Source of the DNA: Comamonas testosteroni TK102
GTDB taxonomy: Bacteria; Pseudomonadota; Gammaproteobacteria; Burkholderiales; Burkholderiaceae_C
Direction: 5' to 3'
Assembly (NCBI RefSeq): GCF_000739375.1
Contig: NZ_CP006704.1
Span: 3,472,001-3,536,000 of the forward strand
Length of the DNA: 64,000 bases
Every line of letters starts with the position of its first letter. Within the stretch, counting starts at the first letter, position 1. The notes beneath the pieces were generated by a model, which was given only the letters and a program-made list of their open reading frames with translations, made no database searches and was not told where the DNA came from. Below, in pieces: positions 47,061-54,745 of this stretch. Position numbers and translations under genes: made by a program.

Positions 47061-47455
47061 TGCCCGCATCGGCGCGGGCTTCGCGCCCCACGCGGCACGG
47101 TGGCGAAGCTGCTGCGTGTCGCGCCACCCCCATGTGCAGACTGGCTTTGCGGGCCGACAGGTGCCGAACCCTTTTGTCTTGCCTTCCGCCTTTGCCCCTC
47201 GCTGGCGCTCCGGGCAGCGGCGGCCCGGCGGTGCTGCTGCGCGAGCAGCCAGCGCGCCGGCGAACGCGGCGACGGCCATAGGCCGGGCGCGTTCGAGGCA
47301 AGACGCCTGCACGTTGGACGGCTGCGCCGAAGGCAGCGCGAAGTGCGGTGCGAATGCACCCGCACTGCACGCGCGACGACACGGCGACGGCCAGCAGAGC
47401 GACACGCCCGATGGCACGACAAGATGCACGGCAACGTGCAGCGAGTCGGCGGCCA
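47061..47455. other. Gene-less region between traF and relaxase; candidate oriT
   Basis: About 400 bp, very GC-rich, no gene with family support. It contains an inverted repeat AGTGCGGTGC / GCACCCGCACT (one bulge) at 47342-47366 and several repeated GGCGACGGCCA-like words (47265 and 47389 areas). Lying just upstream of the relaxase and traF genes, it is the most likely home of oriT, but no recognised nic sequence was found. Confidence 0.35.
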
Positions 47456-48055
47456 TCATGGGCGGGATTCCAGCCAGACTGGATGCGCGACCCCGATCAC
47501 GGCGGATGCGCTGACCGGCCCGAAATACCGGCTGTCGAACGACGCCGGGTTGGTCACACTCAAGAGGAACAGTTCGCCGGATTCGAGGCGGCGGCATTGC
47601 TGCCAGGATGGCAGCGGCCGGCCCCAGCGGTCGGCAGGCAGCACGGCGGCCGAAGGCACGCCGTCGATGCGGACGACGCGGCCAGTGCTGCACACCTCCT
47701 GCGGCGCGACGGCGCCCACGCGCTTGAGCAGCGGCACGCGCGCCGGCAGGTAGCCGCGCTGCGCGGCCAGCGCGGCGGCGTCTGGCGGCAGCGTGGTCAG
47801 GACGATGCTGCCCACGGACAAGGGACGTGGCGGCGAGTCGGTGCCGTGGCCTTGCGGATCGACGCGATACCAGCCGACCGCCACGCTGTCGGACGGGTTG
47901 TAGATCAGGCGCGGCAGCGGATGCACGAAGGACGCCCAGGCGAGCGCAGCGAGGCCGCAGGCGGACAGGCCCGCCAACACGAGGCGAGCGCGCAGGCGCG
48001 AGCGAGGATGCGGCGGGATGCCGGTTGCGCTGGCAACGGCGGATGGAAGCGTCAT
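47456..48055 (-). CDS. traF: TraF, conjugal-transfer S26-type peptidase
   Basis: 199 residues with one membrane helix (about 22-44). The peptidase dyad is Ser57 in NPSDSVAVGWYR and Lys111 in VPLLKRVGAV. RP4 TraF cyclises or trims the TrbC pilin, and the same is expected here. The ATG overlaps the DUF2840 stop by 4 bp. Confidence 0.92.
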   Translation of the reverse strand: MTLPSAVASATGIPPHPRSRLRARLVLAGLSACGLAALAWASFVHPLPRLIYNPSDSVAVGWYRVDPQGHGTDSPPRPLSVGSIVLTTLPPDAAALAAQRGYLPARVPLLKRVGAVAPQEVCSTGRVVRIDGVPSAAVLPADRWGRPLPSWQQCRRLESGELFLLSVTNPASFDSRYFGPVSASAVIGVAHPVWLESRP

Positions 48056-48597
48056 GGCAGCGTCCTCCCGGTTAGCCAGGCAGCGTGCCGCTCGGCGGTG
48101 TATTCGGGCAGCGGCAGGCGGGCAGCGAGCCGGTTGGCGAGCGTGCGCCAGTACGCGGGCGAGACAGCGGCGGGGGCGATGTCCAGCGCCTCGATGGCGT
48201 CGATGCGCTCCAGCACGGCGCGCACCTGGTTCTCGCCCTCGGCGTGCAGCAGCAGGCGTGCGCCGGGCTGCACGCCGGGGATGCGCTGTGCCGCATCGAG
48301 CGGCGTACAAGCCTGCATCACCATGAGCTGCCAGCGAACGGTGCCGTAGTCGTTGGCCTGCCAGCGGATAAGGCACAACATGGCGCCTGGCAGGAACACC
48401 GCGCAGCGACGCCAGCGGTCGAGCTGGTGCGTGCGCGCAGGTTCACCGAAGCGCAGGTAGAGCTTGAAGCGCGGTTCGATGTAGGCCAGCGCCACGCGCG
48501 TCAGCGGCGCGCCGGCAGGCTGGTCGAAAGGTACTGCGAGCTCAGCCGTAGCCGCGAAGGCAACAGGCGCGGGAGCAGACGAAGCGGATGCAGTCAT
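48052..48597 (-). CDS. DUF2840 family protein
   Basis: 181 residues: a Pro/Ala-rich start, then the DUF2840 core LTRVALAYIEPRFKLYLRFG and LDRWRRCAVFLPGAMLCLIRWQANDYGT. The family is found almost only in ICE and plasmid partition-transfer operons beside parA and traF. Function unknown. Overlaps with the ParG-like gene and traF by 4 bp each. Confidence 0.85.
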   Translation of the reverse strand: MTASASSAPAPVAFAATAELAVPFDQPAGAPLTRVALAYIEPRFKLYLRFGEPARTHQLDRWRRCAVFLPGAMLCLIRWQANDYGTVRWQLMVMQACTPLDAAQRIPGVQPGARLLLHAEGENQVRAVLERIDAIEALDIAPAAVSPAYWRTLANRLAARLPLPEYTAERHAAWLTGRTLP

Positions 48598-48878
48598 GGC
48601 GTGTTCTCCCTGCGGTGTTCTGGAAACTCCCGCTCCAGCAGGCCGCGCAGCAGGTCGGCTACGGTCACGCCTTGCGTGAAGGCGGAAACCTTGATGCGCG
48701 CCCGCATGGCGGGCGTGATGTCGAGGGTCAGGCGTGCCGTGTAGAGGTCGCCCTTGTTCAGCGCATCGGCGTCGCCCTGGCGAATCCACGCCTCGGCGTG
48801 CGGATTCGCGGGCGGACGCGCGCCGATGCCGACGCGCTTGGCCGTGCGTTTGCTGTTCGGTGGCGGCTTCGCTGTCAT
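48594..48878 (-). CDS. ParG-like ribbon-helix-helix partition protein
   Basis: 94 residues from the ATG at 48878, which overlaps the parA stop (ATGA). A basic, flexible N-terminus (about 45 residues) precedes a ribbon-helix-helix core ARLTLDITPAMRARIKVSAF...VADLLRGLLEREFP, the same layout as ParG, which stimulates ParF/ParA ATPase and represses the par promoter. With parA and the repeats at 49606-49742 it may form a partition cassette. Confidence 0.82.
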   Translation of the reverse strand: MTAKPPPNSKRTAKRVGIGARPPANPHAEAWIRQGDADALNKGDLYTARLTLDITPAMRARIKVSAFTQGVTVADLLRGLLEREFPEHRRENTP

Positions 48879-49513
48879 GTCGGCCACCGCAGCAGTTCGT
48901 CCGCCAGTGCGGTGATTTCGCGGGTGGCGGCGCTGTCCGGTGCCGTCTCGCGTGCAAGCCGGCCAGCGGCCACGCTGTCGGCGAACACGATGCGCTGATG
49001 CACTTCCGCGCGCAGCGCAGGAAGCGGCTGGTCAGCAAGCGCCTGGCGCGCTTCGCGCCCGATCACGGTGGTGCTGACGCGCCGATTGATGACGAAGGCC
49101 GCGCGCAGCGCAGGCCGAAAGACCTGCGCCTCGCGGATCAGCGCCACCATCTCGGCGCTGGCCCACAGGTCGTAAGGACTGGGCTGCACGGGGATCAGCA
49201 CGCGCTCGGCCGCCAGCAGCGCGGAGCGCGCCAGTGCCGCGATGCGTGGCGGGCCGTCGATGATGACGTGATCGGCCCGCCTGGCGAGTTCTGGCGCTTC
49301 CTGATGCAGCGTTTCGCGTGCAAGGCCCACGGCGCTGAACAGCCGTGGCAAGCCTTGCTGGCTTCTGCGCTGTGTCCAGTCCAGCGATGAACCCTGCGGG
49401 TCGGCGTCCAGCAGGACGACGTGCTGTCCGCGCATCGCCAGCTCGCCGGCGATGTGCGTGGCGAGCGTGGTCTTGCCCACGCCACCTTTCTGGTTGAGCA
49501 GAGCGACGATCAT
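48875..49513 (-). CDS. parA: ParA-family partition ATPase
   Basis: 212 residues, a small ParA/ParF type without an N-terminal DNA-binding domain. Deviant Walker A KGGVGKTT at residues 9-16 and VIIDGPPR as the A' region. It should position or stabilise the excised element. ATG 49513 preceded by GGAGGG. First gene of an operon parA, parG-like, DUF2840, traF. Confidence 0.94.
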   Translation of the reverse strand: MIVALLNQKGGVGKTTLATHIAGELAMRGQHVVLLDADPQGSSLDWTQRRSQQGLPRLFSAVGLARETLHQEAPELARRADHVIIDGPPRIAALARSALLAAERVLIPVQPSPYDLWASAEMVALIREAQVFRPALRAAFVINRRVSTTVIGREARQALADQPLPALRAEVHQRIVFADSVAAGRLARETAPDSAATREITALADELLRWPT

Positions 49514-49605
49514 GGCGCGGCCCTCCGTGTTGGAAAGCCGGGCTTTTGCTGCTGCGTTTTTGGCCGCGTGGTAGTTGTCCACCGCAGCGGCGCTTCCCTA
49601 CTAAA

Positions 49606-49637
49606 AGTTAGAGAAATTAAGTTAGGGAAGTTAGAGG
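49606..49637. repeat. AT-rich AGTTAG direct repeats upstream of parA
   Basis: Three direct copies of AGTTAG(A/G)G at 49606, 49620 and 49629 in an AT-rich patch that is unusual for this GC-rich element. They may be a DNA-unwinding element of an origin, or ParG/ParA operator repeats near the par promoter. Confidence 0.6.
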
Positions 49638-49641
49638 ACGC

Positions 49642-49668
49642 GCAAACCCAGTGCTGGCGCGGGTTTGC
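49642..49668. other. Inverted repeat between iterons and parA
   Basis: GCAAACCC / GGGTTTGC, 8-bp perfect arms with 11 nt between. It could be the repA terminator (read on the minus strand) or part of the origin structure. Confidence 0.5.
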
Positions 49669-49678
49669 AGCCGGTCGG

Positions 49679-49742
49679 CACGCCTGATAGCACGATAGTC
49701 CCACGCCCGATAGCACGATACCCCGCACGCCTGATAGCACGA
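49679..49742. repeat. Three iteron-like direct repeats downstream of repA (candidate origin)
   Basis: The 17-bp core CACGCCTGATAGCACGA occurs at 49679, 49702 (one change, C for T) and 49726, spaced 23 and 24 bp, about two helix turns. Such phased repeats next to a repA gene are typical of iteron origins; they could also be a centromere for the adjacent parA/ParG-like pair. Confidence 0.75.
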
Positions 49743-49766
49743 CACCATTTACAGGCTTTCCCGGAG

Positions 49767-50636
49767 TTATCCCCGTGCCGTCTGCGGCACGGGCCGGAAT
49801 GTCAGCAGCTCCATGCCGTTGTCCGGCATCCGCTCGATGCCCAGGACGTAGCCGGGCAGCGACTGCCGCGCGACCAGCGCGCGCAGGTCGCAGGCGAAGT
49901 CGTAGGGCTTGGCGGTGCTGCCGGATTTCTGGTGCAGGTAGCGAAAGTCGAACTGCCAGCCGTATGACTGCTTGCCGCCGTGCTTGCGCACCAGGCGGTA
50001 CAGCCACCGCTCGATGCCGCCCGTGAGCCGGAAATACGCCGGGTCGATGGTCAGCACCAGGGCGGCATCGAGCACGCCGGCATAGAACCAGTCCGGCAGG
50101 ATCAGCTCGATGCCCAGCGGCGTGCCGCTGGCGTCGGCCAGCTCGCGCCATTCGTTCACCCACGAAAAGCGGTGCAAGCGCCTCCCGGTGGTTTCGCGGA
50201 TGGAAGTCGCCACGCTGGTCGATTGCAGCCGGTCGAGCGCGGCTTTCAGGCGCTGGTAGTCGTTCAAGGACGTGCCGCGCCCGATGAAGCGCAGGATTTC
50301 GTAGGGCGTGGCGTGTATCCAGCGCGACGGGCGAATGCCTGCGTCGCGCGCCTCCACGATCTGCGAGGCCGCCCAAATCAACACGTCGGCATCCCATATC
50401 GTGGCGATGCCGTGCTCGGCCGTGCCTTCCACGCGGATGGTGATGTTCCCGCTGCGGAAGTCGATCGGCGCCGTGCGCCGCGACTTCGCCAGCGAGAAGA
50501 ACGGAAAGGCCATCAAGTCCTGGCTGTCGCGCGGCGCCATGCCGTCGCCCGGCAGCGCGCGGAACAGGTCGAGCTGTTCCCGCTGCTGCGATCGCTGCCC
50601 CGACGGCAGCGATGGGCTGGACATGACGATGGCCAC
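49767..50636 (-). CDS. repA: Replication initiator protein A (RepA, RPA family)
   Basis: 289 residues of the RPA family: FPFFSLAKSRRTAPIDF, IATIWDADVLIWAASQI, TPYEILRFIGRGTSLNDYQRL (shown here in parts) and the winged-helix ERWLYRLVRKHGG. It probably allows autonomous replication of the excised circle. The start is GTG 50636 or ATG 50624; neither has a strong ribosome site. It lies 14 bp after the AlpA-like gene, with iterons at its 3' side. Confidence 0.9.
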   Translation of the reverse strand: MAIVMSSPSLPSGQRSQQREQLDLFRALPGDGMAPRDSQDLMAFPFFSLAKSRRTAPIDFRSGNITIRVEGTAEHGIATIWDADVLIWAASQIVEARDAGIRPSRWIHATPYEILRFIGRGTSLNDYQRLKAALDRLQSTSVATSIRETTGRRLHRFSWVNEWRELADASGTPLGIELILPDWFYAGVLDAALVLTIDPAYFRLTGGIERWLYRLVRKHGGKQSYGWQFDFRYLHQKSGSTAKPYDFACDLRALVARQSLPGYVLGIERMPDNGMELLTFRPVPQTARG

Positions 50637-50650
50637 CGGCGAGCCGACGA

Positions 50651-50935
50651 TCAGCGGCCATCACGGTAGTCGCCCGCGTGACGCTCGGCATATTCCGGGT
50701 CGGACGTGGCCTCGTAGCTGCGCTGGTCGGCCCAGGCATCGAGGTCGGCCACCGCGTACATGACGCGGCGGCCGAACTTGCGGAACTTCGGACCACCACC
50801 GATCACGCGCTGCTTTTCCAGCGTGCGCGGCGACAGCCGCAGGTACTCGGCGGCTTCGTCGTTGGTGAGATAGCGTTGGGGCTGCGCGGCAGCGGTCGAG
50901 ACAGTGGCGGCAGGCCGCAAAGGAGCGGGACGCAT
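50651..50935 (-). CDS. AlpA/excisionase-like helix-turn-helix protein
   Basis: 94 residues. The HTH_17-type core RYLTNDEAAEYLRLSPRTLEK with FGRRVMYAVADLDAW is that of AlpA and excisionases. GGAGG 8 nt before the ATG at 50935 fixes the start. Proteins of this kind act as recombination directionality factors or activators of integrase; in this element it is co-transcribed with repA, linking excision and replication. Confidence 0.87.
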   Translation of the reverse strand: MRPAPLRPAATVSTAAAQPQRYLTNDEAAEYLRLSPRTLEKQRVIGGGPKFRKFGRRVMYAVADLDAWADQRSYEATSDPEYAERHAGDYRDGR

Positions 50936-51018
50936 GGTGTGAACCTCCATAGCTTTCAAAGCTCCGGCCACACAGCGCAACCGGATGGAGGCAGTCTCAG
51001 AAAACCAAGCTGTCCTGC

Positions 51019-51789
51019 TCAGGGCCGTTTTGCGTCGTCCTCAAAACGACCCTTCTCAAGCGGCGGAAGCTGTGCTAGGCGGCGATAGCCGCCGCGCATC
51101 AGCGCATCGCCGCGCCGTACCAAGCGGCGTACCTTGGAGCGCAGGCCGCCGTCGCTGTACCAATCGGCTGCGGCATCGCCGCCGAACAAGCCTTCGGCCA
51201 CCTCGCGCAAGGACGCACCCGCTAGGGTTGCGTCGAGCGCCTGCAAGGTGTGTAGCTCAAGCAGCGCGGCGGGTGCCGGCCTGGGCTTCGCAGAAGCCAG
51301 GGCCGCGCCGAGCGCATGGTTGCGCGCAGGTGCGGCGGCGCCGCCGCGGCGGGCATAGGCGACAGCCATCCCGTCTTCCAGGCCGGGCGCCAGCGCGAAG
51401 CGCAGGCAATGACCTGGGCTGTGCGCCATCAGCGCCAGCCCTTTGCCGTCATGGAGCAGTTGCTTGTGCCCGGCAATGCGCCAAAACGTGAACGCGGGAG
51501 CATACTGCGGCGGATCGGCGTCGGGATAGAGCTGCACCACGGCCACATGGCCGGGCAACCAGGCTGGATGCGCGTCGCGCGCATCCAACGCCGGATCTTC
51601 CAGCAGGCGCAAGCCCCAGCGATGCGCCGCCTGCTGCGCGGCTTTCGGCCGGCGATGATGGCGCAGCCAGTCGAGCCGGTAATCGGGGTTTCTGCGCAGA
51701 TATTCCCAGGCCGTCCCAAGGTCGTCCAAGTGCAGCACGTACAGATACGCGGCAGTCGGATACCAGTGCTCGGCGCTGCGATCGACCAT
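51019..51789 (-). CDS. DUF2285 domain protein, probable ICE regulator
   Basis: 256 residues. N-terminal WEYLRRNPDYRLDWLRHH (DUF6499-like) and a C-terminal DUF2285 domain (LHTLQALDATLAGASLREVAEGLFGG ... LRSKVRRLVRRGDALM) that looks like a winged helix. Such proteins are core regulators in many proteobacterial ICEs. It precedes the AlpA-like gene by 83 bp on the same strand. Confidence 0.85.
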   Translation of the reverse strand: MVDRSAEHWYPTAAYLYVLHLDDLGTAWEYLRRNPDYRLDWLRHHRRPKAAQQAAHRWGLRLLEDPALDARDAHPAWLPGHVAVVQLYPDADPPQYAPAFTFWRIAGHKQLLHDGKGLALMAHSPGHCLRFALAPGLEDGMAVAYARRGGAAAPARNHALGAALASAKPRPAPAALLELHTLQALDATLAGASLREVAEGLFGGDAAADWYSDGGLRSKVRRLVRRGDALMRGGYRRLAQLPPLEKGRFEDDAKRP

Positions 51790-52098
51790 GACGCAACCTC
51801 CCTGCGAACAGGACTGGCCGCGACGGAAGAACTACGTGCTACATCGGTGTCATCAGAACGAAATGGGTTAAGGGAATAGTTGGGCTGTCAAGTCCGACTG
51901 GCTCCGATGCGTTGCGGTATTCGTCTCAATGCTGCGGCGGCAGCGTCCCTCCCGTGGGACGCCGTACAGGCCAGCCTGCCGCAGTCCGCGTCAGGCATCA
52001 TGTCCGTTTGGATCAGACTGGCGCGGCTACGCCGCAAGAATCTCGATTGAGACCTGCCCGGTATGACACCAGACTGAAAAAGTCACAGTAGGCTGTGT
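51790..52098. other. Intergenic region with strong hairpin
   Basis: 309 bp between the DUF2958 stop and the DUF2285 start. A stem GCGTCCC / GGGACGC with a 6-nt loop (51943-51962) is enclosed by imperfect CTGCGGC...CTGCCGCAG arms. It is probably the terminator of the DUF2958 gene and holds the promoter of the DUF2285 gene. No open frame with support. Confidence 0.4.
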
Positions 52099-52449
52099 TC
52101 AGTCCGGGATAGCCCCGTCGCGCTCGGCCAGCCGGGTGTATTCCGACAGCGTGCGCGTGGGCCGGAAGTAGCGGTCGCGCATCACGGGCTGCTGATGCGG
52201 CCCGACGATGCCAGCCAGCTCGGACAGCTTGACGGTTCCTTGCGCCGGCATTCCGATTCCCAGGTCGATGAGGCCCCAGGCGGTGTCGCCATCGGCGGGA
52301 TCGAGTGCGGCCAGCAGCCAGGTCACATGCGCGTCCGGCGTGAACAGCCGCACCACGGGCACCGGGTCGATGGCCTGGCCGGCGGCACGAGCCTCGCCGT
52401 TGGCGAGCAGTTGCGCGCGCTCCGGGACGGTGGCGAGTGGCTGGGGCAT
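52099..52449 (-). CDS. DUF2958 family protein (copy 1)
   Basis: 116 residues: LLANGEARAAGQAIDPVPVVRLFTPDAHVTWLLAALDP and GLIDLGIGMPAQGTVKLSEL are the DUF2958 signature. ATG at 52449. A second copy with the same layout lies at 58756. The family is a standard maintenance-region gene of Tn4371-like elements; function unknown. It is divergent from the XRE gene. Confidence 0.88.
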   Translation of the reverse strand: MPQPLATVPERAQLLANGEARAAGQAIDPVPVVRLFTPDAHVTWLLAALDPADGDTAWGLIDLGIGMPAQGTVKLSELAGIVGPHQQPVMRDRYFRPTRTLSEYTRLAERDGAIPD

Positions 52450-52637
52450 GGTTGGCAATCCCACAAATCCAATGATGCACGGATGCGGTTTCACGCCCAA
52501 GCGCAGAACCGCCAAACCGGATTTACGCCTTCGTGTGCAAGCACGGATGCGCTTGCGTGGCTTTGCTGGAACCAGCAAATGCGGATTTCCGTAAAGGCAC
52601 GAAAACGTAGAACACCAAATGAACACTATAGATTGTA

Positions 52638-52649
52638 GCCCTATAGGGC
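52638..52649. promoter_or_regulatory. 12-bp palindrome in the XRE/DUF2958 divergent region
   Basis: GCCCTATAGGGC is perfectly self-complementary and lies 41 bp upstream of the XRE start, in the only AT-rich patch of the 240-bp divergent region. It is a good candidate operator for the adjacent XRE-type repressor. Confidence 0.5.
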
Positions 52650-52689
52650 GCAATGGGCTGTCATCTTGGTTTTTCGAGGGAAACCATAG

Positions 52690-52995
52690 GTGGCGGCTGG
52701 GAACTCATTGGCGAAGGCGTTGAAGACAGTCAGGAAGGCGCGTGGCTTGAGCCAGGAAGCCTTCTCTGACGTGTCCAGCCGCACCTATATGAGCACCCTC
52801 GAACGCGACCTGAAAAGCCCGACCCTGCATAAGCTGGCCGAGCTGTGCGAGGTGATGGAGATCCACCCGCTCACGCTGCTGACGCTGGCCTACGCGGGCG
52901 ACAGCCCGCACAAGGCCGACGAGCTGCTGGCGCAGGTGCGCCGGGAGCTGGAGGCGGTGCTGAAGGAGCGCGGCGCGGCGAAGCCGCGCGCGTGA
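52690..52995 (+). CDS. XRE-family helix-turn-helix regulator
   Basis: 101 residues from a GTG start. The HTH spans about residues 8-63 (LKTVRKARGLSQEAFSDVSSRTYMSTLERD region, then LHKLAELCEVMEIHP). It is the only plus-strand gene of the maintenance block, divergent from DUF2958 copy 1, the usual place of an ICE repressor. It likely represses the maintenance and transfer genes. Confidence 0.88.
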   Translation: MAAGNSLAKALKTVRKARGLSQEAFSDVSSRTYMSTLERDLKSPTLHKLAELCEVMEIHPLTLLTLAYAGDSPHKADELLAQVRRELEAVLKERGAAKPRA

Positions 52996-53022
52996 CGTGG
53001 TGATGTGCTGCGAACAGCAGCA

Positions 53023-53052
53023 CAGCGCCCCGCCGCGATGGGCGGGGCGCTG
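53023..53052. terminator. Bidirectional hairpin terminator between XRE and DUF736 genes
   Basis: A perfect 12-bp stem CAGCGCCCCGCC / GGCGGGGCGCTG with a 6-nt loop sits between two convergent genes (stops at 52995 and 53059). A smaller stem TGCTG / CAGCA at 53006-53019 precedes it. No T-run, but the position fits a two-way terminator. Confidence 0.65.
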
Positions 53053-53058
53053 CGGCGG

Positions 53059-53373
53059 TCACGCCGCCTGGGGCTTGCTGCGCGACCAGATCAGGTCGTG
53101 CGTACCGTCCTCGCCTTCGATCAGGCGGGCATAGACCGGAGCCGGGAACGAAGGATCGTCGAGGGTCACGGACTTGTATTCCCGCCCGGCCTCGCTGGTC
53201 TTGTTCCACGCCGCGCCGATGTCGTGGCCGGCGGCTTGGAGGCGGAAGTCGGGGGCGTTCTCGCTGCTGCCCTTGTCGTTGGGAACCAGCTTGACCTTGA
53301 CGTTGAGCGTCAGGGTGCGCAGCGTGCCGGTGAAGCCGTCTTTGTCTGCGGTGAAGGTGCCGATGTTGGCCAT
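53059..53373 (-). CDS. DUF736 family protein
   Basis: 104 residues starting [20 protein letters not shown], the DUF736 signature, with [21 protein letters not shown] 53373 has a GGAGAA site. DUF736 proteins occur in ICEs and plasmids beside DUF2958; a single-strand-binding-like role has been suggested, not shown. An open extension upstream lacks homology. Confidence 0.9.
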   Translation of the reverse strand: MANIGTFTADKDGFTGTLRTLTLNVKVKLVPNDKGSSENAPDFRLQAAGHDIGAAWNKTSEAGREYKSVTLDDPSFPAPVYARLIEGEDGTHDLIWSRSKPQAA

Positions 53374-54473
53374 GATGATTTCTCCTTTCGGTTGAACAAG
53401 GTTCGCGCCCATCGCGTCCTTGTTGTGATCCGGCCGGCGGGGGACGGGCTGGCTGCACCGCTTGCGGTCGAAACGCAGTGGAGAGCCTGGAGGCGAAAAG
53501 AATTTGCTGCGCGAGGAAGCCGCGCAGCGGCGGGGAAATTGTTTTCGCCGGACGGTTGCAGCCATGAAGCCCGAGGCGCAGCCGCGCCCCGCCAGGATTC
53601 ACAACGAGACAAGGACGCCTTGGGCCGAACCGCTCCGAAAGGAGATGGGGCCGACTCGGCATCCCCGCCCGAAGGCTTCGCCGGCTCGCCCGCTGACGCG
53701 GGCCAGGTCAACCACCCGACGACAGGCGAGAACGCCCCTGCCGCACCTTGCGGCGCCGCTCTTGAGGCGTGGCGTGGAAGCTCCATAGCGATGCCGGGCG
53801 GGTTGTCCGTGAACCTCCTTCGTGACGTGATGGGCAGGCACCGCCAGCGTTGAGGACGGCATGCACCTGCACAACCTGCCGCAGCAAGCGCCAGCGTGTT
53901 CGCCAGCGCCCCGTCCGTCGCGGCGGGGCGCGGGCCGGGCCGATCCGGCGCAGCCGGTTCGGCGGCATCGAGGGGCGCCAAGCATCGCGCGGCGGGGATA
54001 GCCCGCAGGGCTTTCCCCTGGAGGCAAGCGAAGCGCGCAGCGCCGCAGGCGCGAAGGCGTGAGGGATTGAAGCCGAATGGGCCGTGACGGCAAAGACGGC
54101 ACGGGGCGTAGCCCGAAAGCCCGGCGGCGCTGCGCGCCGACACGCCCAGGCCGTTCCAGATTTCCAAGCAGGAAACGCGGACATGCCTCTGATGAAATGG
54201 GCGCGGCTTACGCTGCGGGGTATGCACGCGGCAAGCCGAAAACTGCGGGTGATTCCTGCGCACTGCGGGCGCTTCGGCTTGCAGGCCCATGCGGGCCTGC
54301 CATCGCCGGGCGGGAAGCCCGGTCACGTCAACGCCGCCGCCTGAACTGCCGTGATGGCGGCGGCGTTCCGATTCGGCTGTGGGCTTGGAACACCGGGCGC
54401 GGCCACTGCCGCGCCCGGATTTTGCGTCCACCGCGCCCAGGACGGTACGGCCTGGGCGCGGTGCTGATCGCGG
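53374..54473. other. 1.1-kb gene-less GC-rich region
   Basis: No open frame here shows family support; several long frames on both strands are products of high GC. It contains repeat copy A (53938-54044). The sequence keeps the style of the other maintenance intergenic regions (words such as GGCAAGCGAAGCGCGCAG). It may hold long leaders, a small RNA or regulator sites; I cannot name one. Confidence 0.4.
53938..54044. repeat. Intergenic repeat, copy A (about 107 bp)
   Basis: Near-identical to 58284-58391 over its full length, differing in a few bases and one small indel. It contains a stem-loop at 53994-54018 with arms GGGGATAGCCC and GGGCTTTCCCC around a 3-nt loop. It lies about 565 bp upstream of the DUF736 start. 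Confidence 0.85.
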
Positions 54474-54683
54474 TTATCCCTTCGTCTCGATGAGCCACCA
54501 CACGGCACGCGGCAAGGCGCGGCCTGTGATGGGATGAATGTCGGTGAGGTCGGCGCGGGCTGTCCAGCCCGAGGGCGGACGGTAGCCGCGCACGTCGCCT
54601 GCGCCGTGCCAGCGGCGGGCGCGCACAGTGCCGGGGGCGTAGATCGCCGCCATGCGCGGGCGGCGGGTGGTGGTGCGGGTCAT
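54474..54683 (-). CDS. Small conserved hypothetical protein
   Basis: 69 residues, MTRTTTRRPRMAAIYAPGTV start (ATG 54683 with GGAGAAG ribosome site), ending in PRAVWWLIETKG. It lies 62 bp after the parB stop and is probably co-transcribed. Basic first 12 residues. I recognise no domain; conserved Gly/Trp pattern and good ribosome site make it a likely real gene. Confidence 0.6.
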   Translation of the reverse strand: MTRTTTRRPRMAAIYAPGTVRARRWHGAGDVRGYRPPSGWTARADLTDIHPITGRALPRAVWWLIETKG

Positions 54684-54745
54684 GGGGGCTTCTCCTTCCA
54701 GCGAAGCGCCCCGGTCGAGGCCGGGGCGCTTGCCTTCGGCGCGGG

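Noticed and set aside
49679..49742. The three short repeats as a CRISPR array
   Set aside because: Units are 17 bp with 6-7 bp between them, far too short for repeat-spacer units, and no cas genes are present.
53310..54431. Long minus-strand frame covering the gene-less region upstream of DUF736
   Set aside because: No domain, composition follows GC content, and it overlaps the DUF736 gene in another frame.
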